Part shown: positions 60,605 to 64,000 of the stretch, one piece after another
Layout of the letters: every line of letters starts with the position of its first letter
Numbering within the stretch: the stretch's first letter is position 1
DNA from: JAJYTI01 sp035302145
GTDB taxonomy: Bacteria; Bacteroidota; Bacteroidia; Flavobacteriales; Flavobacteriaceae
DNA: 64,000 nt
NCBI GenBank assembly: GCA_035302145.1
Contig: DATGSX010000159.1
Location: 1-64,000, forward strand
Direction of reading: 5' to 3'
Translations under genes and position numbers: made by a program
Notes under the pieces: model-generated
Database searches by the model: none
What the model was told of the DNA's origin: nothing
Seen by the model: only the letters and a program-made list of their open reading frames with translations

Positions 60605-61312
60605 ATGTCAAGATTAACTATTTGTTTTATACTTATGTGGAGTATGCTTTCTGTTCTTATCTCGTACGGACAAGAAAGGAGGGATACGCTTTATAAGAAA
60701 GATAGCACTTATGTTGATGGGTATATTGTAGGTAAAGTAAAAGATACACTAGAAATAGAATTAGATGAGGTTTGGCTATTACCAAAAATTAATTTTGAAT
60801 CTAAGCAAGCTAGGAGAGAGTATCTAAAAACTAAACGCAGAGTATACAAAGTATATCCTTTTGCAGTATTAGCAGCCGAAAGGTTGGAGGTTGTAAATGA
60901 TTTATTAGAAACTTTACCGAATAATAGGAGTAGGAGGGTGTACTTACGTCGCGCAGAGAAGTTTATGCAAGAAGAATTTACCGACACCTTAAAAACCTTC
61001 ACTAGATCGGAAGGGAGAATTTTATTTAAATTGGTTCATAGACAAACAGGCTACACTACTTTTGAGTTAGTAAAAGAATATCGCTCGGGATGGAAAGCTT
61101 TTTGGTTTAATACAGCTGCTTCGGTTTATGATCTTTCCATGAAGCAAACCTATGAACCATATACCGAAAAAGAGGATTTTTATATAGAGGATATATTACA
61201 AAATGCATTTAGAATTGGACGATTAGAGGAACAGGATCCTGCTGTTATAATCGATTTATTAGAGATGTATAATTCTTGGCAAGAAAAAGAAGAAACTCCC
61301 CATCCGGAGTAA
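60605..61312 (+). CDS. DUF4294 domain-containing protein
   Basis: A 235-residue protein with a probable signal peptide (MSRLTICFILMWSMLSVLISYGQ), so periplasmic or surface. The body is basic and helical, with YKVYPFAVLAAERLEVVNDLLETL, RRVYLRRAEKFMQEEFTDTLKTFTRSEGRILFKLVHRQTG and WKAFWFNTAASVYDLSMKQTYEP, the DUF4294 pattern of Bacteroidota. Function is unknown. It lies 181 bp before the START-like gene on the same strand. Confidence 0.85.
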   Translation: MSRLTICFILMWSMLSVLISYGQERRDTLYKKDSTYVDGYIVGKVKDTLEIELDEVWLLPKINFESKQARREYLKTKRRVYKVYPFAVLAAERLEVVNDLLETLPNNRSRRVYLRRAEKFMQEEFTDTLKTFTRSEGRILFKLVHRQTGYTTFELVKEYRSGWKAFWFNTAASVYDLSMKQTYEPYTEKEDFYIEDILQNAFRIGRLEEQDPAVIIDLLEMYNSWQEKEETPHPE

Positions 61313-61493
61313 ACCTCAATATATAATTACGTTTTAAACGAAAATCATTAATTAAATAATTTAGGATTGAAATTGGATTTATATCGGGAATTATGCTAAT
61401 AAACGCTTTCAAGTGCTAATTAGTATAAAACTTTTTTGTTTTTTTCATTAATAGAATTTTAATATCTATATTAGGCAAAAGAAATTCTTCAAT

Positions 61494-61877
61494 ATGGAAA
61501 AAATAAAATATCAAATGGAGTTCCCAATTCAATCTTCTCCTAGCTTATTATTCCAGTATATTTCTACTCCTTCTGGGATGGGAGAGTGGTATGCTGATAA
61601 TGTGAATTCTCGAGGGGAACTATTTACCTTTATATGGTCTGGAAGCGAGGAGAAAGCTAGGTTATTGAGTTCACGTACAGATGAACGAGTGAAGTTTCGC
61701 TGGTTGGAAGATGATGACGAGCCATATTTCTTTGAAATGCGTATTCAAGTAGATGGGGTTACCAACGATGTTTCATTGATTGTTACGGATTTTGCAGAAG
61801 AAGATGAAGTGGAAGGAAGTAAATTGCTTTGGGAGAGTATGGTCGATAATTTAAAACAAACTCTAGGTTCTCGATAA
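61494..61877 (+). CDS. START-like domain protein (SRPBCC superfamily)
   Basis: A 127-residue helix-grip-fold protein (KYQMEFPIQSSPSLLFQYISTPSGMGEWYAD, FTFIWSGSEEKARL, VSLIVTDFAEEDEVE, then a long helix LLWESMVDNLKQTLG). Such folds bind hydrophobic ligands. This exact type is conserved in Bacteroidota next to an aminotransferase class IV gene. It has no signal peptide. The ligand is unknown. Confidence 0.87.
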   Translation: MEKIKYQMEFPIQSSPSLLFQYISTPSGMGEWYADNVNSRGELFTFIWSGSEEKARLLSSRTDERVKFRWLEDDDEPYFFEMRIQVDGVTNDVSLIVTDFAEEDEVEGSKLLWESMVDNLKQTLGSR

Positions 61878-61934
61878 AAGGATAGAAATTTTCTTAGTTT
61901 TGCGCAACATATAAAATTGGTAAAACGGAACATA

Positions 61935-62795
61935 ATGAAAGCTATTTTAAACGGAACAATAGTTAATCGAGAAGAAAATAACATCCAACTTGCTAATCGT
62001 GGTTTACAGTATGGAGATGCTGTTTTTGAAACTATGCGAGGTGCTGATTCGCATATTTATTTTTGGGAAGACCACTATTTTCGATTAATGGCTTCTATGC
62101 GAATTCTTAGAATGCCAATCCCTATGAAGTTTACACCAGAATATTTAAATGAAAAGGTGCTGGAACTCATAAAAGAAAACAAGCTACAGAAGTCTCCGTT
62201 TTCTGTAAAGATTTTAGTTTGGCGAGATGCTACTGGAAAATACACTCCGATAGACTCTAATGTAGGCTATTTTATAACTATAGATAAATTAGACTCACCA
62301 CTTTTTACATATAACGATCAAGCGTACGAGGTAAACTTATTCCGCGATCATTATGTACATGCTGGAATGTTATCCAATGTAAAGACTACCAATAGGATTA
62401 TAAATGTGTTAGGAAGCATATATGCCAATGAAAACGATTATGACAACTGCTTGTTACTAAACGATACAAAACACGTTGCAGAAGCCTTAAATGCAAATTT
62501 ATTTTTAGTTAATGGCTATAAAATTCGGACTCCTAAATTAGAATCGGGTTGTATAAATGGTATGATGCGTAAACAAGTTATAAAACTTATAGGGGAGTGG
62601 CCAGACTATATTTTGGAAGAAGACGATATATCTCCGTTTGAGCTACAAAAGGCAGACGAGATGTTTTTAACCAATTCACTAGTGGGAATTCAGCCTGTAT
62701 CGAGATATAGAAAAAAGGAATATGCTACAAAAGTAAGTAAGCAGTTACATGAGAGATTGAATGCAAAACTCTTTAACAAGGAATCGCTTGTCTAA
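61935..62795 (+). CDS. Class IV aminotransferase (aminodeoxychorismate lyase/branched-chain type)
   Basis: A 286-residue fold-type IV PLP enzyme. The N-terminus (MKAILNGTIVNREENNIQLANRGLQYGDAVFETMRG) is typical of PabC/IlvE/Dat proteins. The PLP lysine is K150 in SNVKTTNRI. It starts at the ATG at 61935; an upstream TTG at 61917 would add six residues. 4-Amino-4-deoxychorismate lyase (PabC) would complete the folate step begun by the PabB-like enzyme at 29 kb, but branched-chain or D-amino-acid aminotransferase cannot be excluded. The gene is 57 bp after the START-like gene. Confidence 0.88.
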   Translation: MKAILNGTIVNREENNIQLANRGLQYGDAVFETMRGADSHIYFWEDHYFRLMASMRILRMPIPMKFTPEYLNEKVLELIKENKLQKSPFSVKILVWRDATGKYTPIDSNVGYFITIDKLDSPLFTYNDQAYEVNLFRDHYVHAGMLSNVKTTNRIINVLGSIYANENDYDNCLLLNDTKHVAEALNANLFLVNGYKIRTPKLESGCINGMMRKQVIKLIGEWPDYILEEDDISPFELQKADEMFLTNSLVGIQPVSRYRKKEYATKVSKQLHERLNAKLFNKESLV

Positions 62796-62798
62796 ATA

Positions 62799-63350
62799 TT
62801 AATTTAGACTAGGATCTTCCGGTGCGTTTGCCCAAAGTGAGTAATCGCCACCAAGTTCAATCATTTTTTCTTTCCAAAAGTCAGAGTCCGACTTTACAAG
62901 CAATGACTTTCGGTACGAATTATCTGTTAATAACCAACTGTTATTTTGTAGTTCATCTTCTAGTTGATTGGTTGCCCATCCGGAATAGCCTAAGAAAAAC
63001 TTTATTTCATTGAACTTTATTTCTTGGTTCTCGACTTTTTTTATGACTTGTTGAAAGTTTCCACCCCAATAAAGTCCTTTAGAAATCTCTAAACTATTGT
63101 CTATTAAATCTGGTCTAGTATGTATAAAGTATAAACTTTGTTGTTCTACCGGCCCGCCTATATAAACCACAAAATCATTCTGTATATCTGGTATGAAGCT
63201 TTTTAAAGTGTAATCGGATGGTTTGTTCATAATAAAACCAACCGACCCTTCTGTGTTGCAAGCAACTAAAAGAATGATTGATCTACTAAACGAATCATCA
63301 TTTATTGAAGAGGGTTCGGCTATTAATAATTGACCACGATTAGGACTCAT
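62799..63350 (-). CDS. YqgE/AlgH family protein
   Basis: A 183-residue protein of the conserved YqgE/AlgH (DUF179) family, cytoplasmic and of uncertain function. Family segments are RGQLLIAEPSSINDDSFSRSIILLVACN, GSVGFIMNKPSDYTL, VYIGGPVEQQSLYFIHTRPD and FLGYSGWATNQLEDEL. It is convergent with the aminotransferase gene, with only 3 bp between stops. It often sits beside this aminotransferase in Bacteroidota. Confidence 0.93.
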   Translation of the reverse strand: MSPNRGQLLIAEPSSINDDSFSRSIILLVACNTEGSVGFIMNKPSDYTLKSFIPDIQNDFVVYIGGPVEQQSLYFIHTRPDLIDNSLEISKGLYWGGNFQQVIKKVENQEIKFNEIKFFLGYSGWATNQLEDELQNNSWLLTDNSYRKSLLVKSDSDFWKEKMIELGGDYSLWANAPEDPSLN

Positions 63351-63514
63351 TTTCTTTGGTTTTTTTTAAAAAGACATTTAAATATATAAAACTTTTTTTA
63401 TAACACCCCATACATCGGTTATAAAAAACACTCAAAGTAAAAATTAATAAAGCTTTGTTTTGCGAGTAATTTATTGTTTTTCTATTGGTTAGAATAATAT
63501 TCATGTAAAAAAAT

Positions 63515-63550
63515 GTAGCTGTCTCATAACTGGGGCAGCTACTTTTTGTT
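63515..63550 (+). terminator. Hairpin and T run at the probable left end of an insertion sequence
   Basis: GTAGCTG (63515-63521) and CAGCTAC (63536-63542) pair around a 14-nt loop, followed by TTTTTGTTTTT. The outer sequence AGCTGTCTCATAA looks like an IS1182-type end. A terminator at this place would shield the transposase from outside transcription. The right end is beyond the window. Confidence 0.45.
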
Positions 63551-63627
63551 TTTAGTGTAATTATCACGGTAAACTCATGGTGTAATTATTGATATTTATT
63601 ATATTTATATAACTGAATATCAGCATT

Positions 63628-64000
63628 ATGAGTCCTAAATTTCAAGAGTATAACCAACAACAAAATTGGTTGTTTCCTCCTTCAATTGAAGAGTTAATAC
63701 CTAAAGACCATCCCGTTCGAATCGTCAATGGAGTAATTGAACAATTAGATTTAAAACTACTAACCGAAGTTTATGCCAAAGAAGGCCGTCCTAGCTATCA
63801 TCCCAAAATGATGCTTAAAGTTATGGTCTATGCCTATATGGACAATATTTACTCCAGTAGGAAGATAGAGAAGGCTATGCGAGAGAATATTAATTTTATG
63901 TGGCTCTCGGCACAACAAGTAGTAGATCATAATACCATTGCACGCTTTAGAAGCAACCGTTTAAAAGATGTTTTCAAAGATATTTTTAAACAAGTGGTAA
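63628..64000 (+). mobile_element. IS1182-family-like transposase, 5' part (truncated by window edge)
   Basis: An open frame from ATG 63628 to the window end codes 124 residues: MSPKFQEYNQQQNWLFPPSIEEL, IPKDHPVRIVNGVIEQLDL, GRPSYHPKMMLKVMVYAYM, YSSRKIEKAMRENINFMWLSA, VVDHNTIARFRSNRL. This is the DUF772 N-terminal domain found in IS1182-type transposases. The DDE catalytic part lies outside. No frame break is seen in the visible part, so the element may be intact. It is the only mobile element in the window. Confidence 0.88.

Noticed and set aside
1..64000. tRNA, rRNA, tmRNA or defence islands
   Set aside because: I looked for tRNA-like cloverleaf regions in the larger intergenic gaps and for typical defence genes (restriction, cas, toxin-antitoxin) and found none. 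By-eye inspection is not as sensitive as tRNAscan-SE or a covariance search.

Overview
The window is about 64 kb of AT-rich chromosomal DNA from a member of the Bacteroidota, most likely a Flavobacteriales-type bacterium; genus cannot be fixed from the sequence alone. The evidence is a fused LpxC-FabZ protein, gliding genes gldF/gldG next to dnaN, two kinds of proteins ending in type IX secretion (T9SS) sorting domains, DUF5686/DUF4294/DUF6952/START-like family proteins, few Shine-Dalgarno sequences, and promoters of the Bacteroidota form TTTG-N19-21-TAnnTTTG.

Layout. 1-4.1 kb: end of an HD phosphohydrolase, then lpxD, lpxC-fabZ, lpxA and efp (lipid A and fatty-acid synthesis, translation factor P). 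4.2-7.7 kb (minus): a three-gene biotin-dependent acyl-CoA (propionyl-CoA-like) carboxylase operon. 7.7-8.4 kb: a gene-poor stretch. 8.4-12.2 kb (minus): cysN, cysD, cysH and a DUF2061 membrane protein, with an Rrf2 regulator upstream; a 16-bp identical palindromic element lies before both the operon and the regulator. 12.4-22.5 kb: pcm, a DUF5686 outer-membrane-type protein, smpB, then ribB, an LptF/G permease, a LolA-like carrier, ftsK and dgkA, all minus except pcm. 22.8-24 kb: a small redox cassette (peroxiredoxin, thioredoxin, DUF6952). 24-27.6 kb: NhaC antiporter, a Cys/Met-metabolism PLP enzyme, and a divergent Lrp/AsnC regulator. 27.7-37 kb (plus): lpdA, pabB-like, tilS, dsbD, pfkA, gapA and an N-acetylglucosamine-kinase-like gene. 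37-44 kb (plus): a T9SS-exported subtilase, a YifB ATPase, and a four-gene cassette of an unknown protein, a multi-spanning membrane protein, a histidine kinase without sensor domain and a LuxR-type response regulator. 44-50.4 kb: rluA-like, panB, sdaA (minus), dnaK (plus), dnaN (minus). 50.5-54.1 kb (minus): gldG, gldF, a small monooxygenase-fold protein, a SAM hydroxide adenosyltransferase. 54.2-59.3 kb (plus): phoH, then two tandem paralogous secreted BspA-like repeat proteins. 59.4-63.4 kb: M42 aminopeptidase, DUF4294, START-like, class IV aminotransferase, YqgE. The window ends inside an IS1182-family-like transposase.

Most of this is housekeeping. The parts that look least described are the 41.5-44 kb signalling cassette, the tandem 75-bp-repeat T9SS surface proteins at 55.6-59.3 kb (with a duplicated terminator and a short in-frame slippage tract), and the shared Rrf2/cys operator. 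I saw no tRNA, rRNA, CRISPR array, prophage or recognisable defence system.
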